This document shows positions 34,539 to 34,582 of a stretch of 34,582 nucleotides of DNA, in pieces; position 1 is the stretch's first letter, and every line of letters starts with the position of its first letter. Made by a program: the position numbers and the translations under genes. Source of the DNA: Caballeronia terrestris (GTDB lineage: Bacteria > Pseudomonadota > Gammaproteobacteria > Burkholderiales > Burkholderiaceae). The stretch lies in contig NZ_FCOL02000053.1 of the NCBI RefSeq assembly GCF_001544515.1, positions 1 through 34,582 of the forward strand, given 5' to 3'. The notes beneath the pieces were generated by a model. The model did no database searches. It worked only from the letters and a program-made list of their open reading frames with translations, and was not told the DNA's origin.

Positions 34539-34582
34539 TTGAAGACGAAACAGACGTATTCTGTAGAATTCAGAGAGCAGGC
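34539..34582 (+). CDS. Transposase OrfA-like, N-terminal fragment
   Basis: From a TTG at 34539 the frame reads KTKQTYSVEFREQ and continues off the window. This wording matches the N-terminus of IS3-type OrfA proteins in Burkholderia relatives as I remember them; it cannot be verified here. AGAGG at 34528-34532 lies six bases before the start. Only 14 full codons are visible, so the family call is provisional. Confidence 0.55.
   Translation, partial: MKTKQTYSVEFREQ

Larger units (their letters stand above)
34494..34582 (+). mobile_element. Left end of an insertion sequence, cut by the window edge
   Basis: The last bases hold the start of a transposase gene, preceded by a sequence containing CCTCTGA at 34498-34504 and TCAGAGG at 34526-34532. 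I place the element end tentatively near TGT at 34494 because IS3-type ends begin with TG. The exact terminal inverted repeat and target duplication cannot be seen. No other gene or motif was found between 34435 and this point. Confidence 0.45.

Noticed and set aside
1..34582. CRISPR arrays, tRNA or rRNA genes, toxin-antitoxin or phage genes
   Set aside because: No regularly spaced repeats, cloverleaf, rRNA motif or related protein was seen on either strand.

Overview
The window looks like part of an accessory catabolic region from a Burkholderiales bacterium of the Paraburkholderia/Caballeronia type. That inference rests on the GC-rich codon use, the dense set of LysR regulators, MFS and CUT2-type ABC transporters and dehydrogenases, and short-patch operons separated by hairpins. 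No rRNA, tRNA, CRISPR array, phage gene or replication gene was seen. About 31 protein genes are supported. Nearly all are small-molecule catabolism, transport or regulation.

Layout. Positions 1-1092 hold no convincing gene. A plus-strand operon (operon A, 1093-10209) encodes an MFS transporter, a zinc alcohol dehydrogenase, an aldehyde dehydrogenase, an MmgE/PrpD protein, a cupin, an Asp/Glu-racemase-like protein, an HpcH/HpaI aldolase and a D-2-hydroxyacid dehydrogenase. A LysR gene converges on it (10276-11205). A small unknown gene and a second aldehyde dehydrogenase follow (11386-13193). A minus-strand operon (operon B) reads from 20195 down to 13317: antibiotic-biosynthesis-monooxygenase-like protein, SMP-30 lactonase, SDR, third aldehyde dehydrogenase, two 3-hydroxyisobutyrate-dehydrogenase-family proteins (the second degenerate) and 3-oxo-tetronate kinase OtnK. 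Divergent from it is operon C (20528-30240): GMC oxidoreductase, fourth aldehyde dehydrogenase, two tandem sugar-binding proteins, ABC ATPase, ABC permease, a small unknown ORF and an MHS-type MFS transporter. The last part has an amidohydrolase-type lactonase and a LysR gene on the minus strand, divergent from a second MmgE/PrpD gene and an SDR. The right edge cuts into the start of an insertion-sequence transposase gene.

How the genes may work together (inference). The ABC system and two MFS carriers bring in sugar-, polyol- or acid-like substrates. GMC, SDR and Zn-ADH enzymes oxidise alcohols or sugars. Two unrelated lactonases open lactones, and four aldehyde dehydrogenases make acids. 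A 3-hydroxyacid dehydrogenase pair with OtnK points to a four-carbon acid branch, but the usual OtnC partner is absent. In operon A, an MmgE/PrpD dehydratase or isomerase, the racemase-like protein, the HpaI aldolase and the hydroxyacid reductase would isomerise, cleave and reduce a hydroxy-oxo-acid. The actual substrate cannot be read from the sequence. The most unusual items are the degenerate dehydrogenase partner, the single-cysteine racemase, the two related MmgE/PrpD genes 27 kb apart, the duplicated binding proteins, and a hairpin covering the transposase ribosome site.
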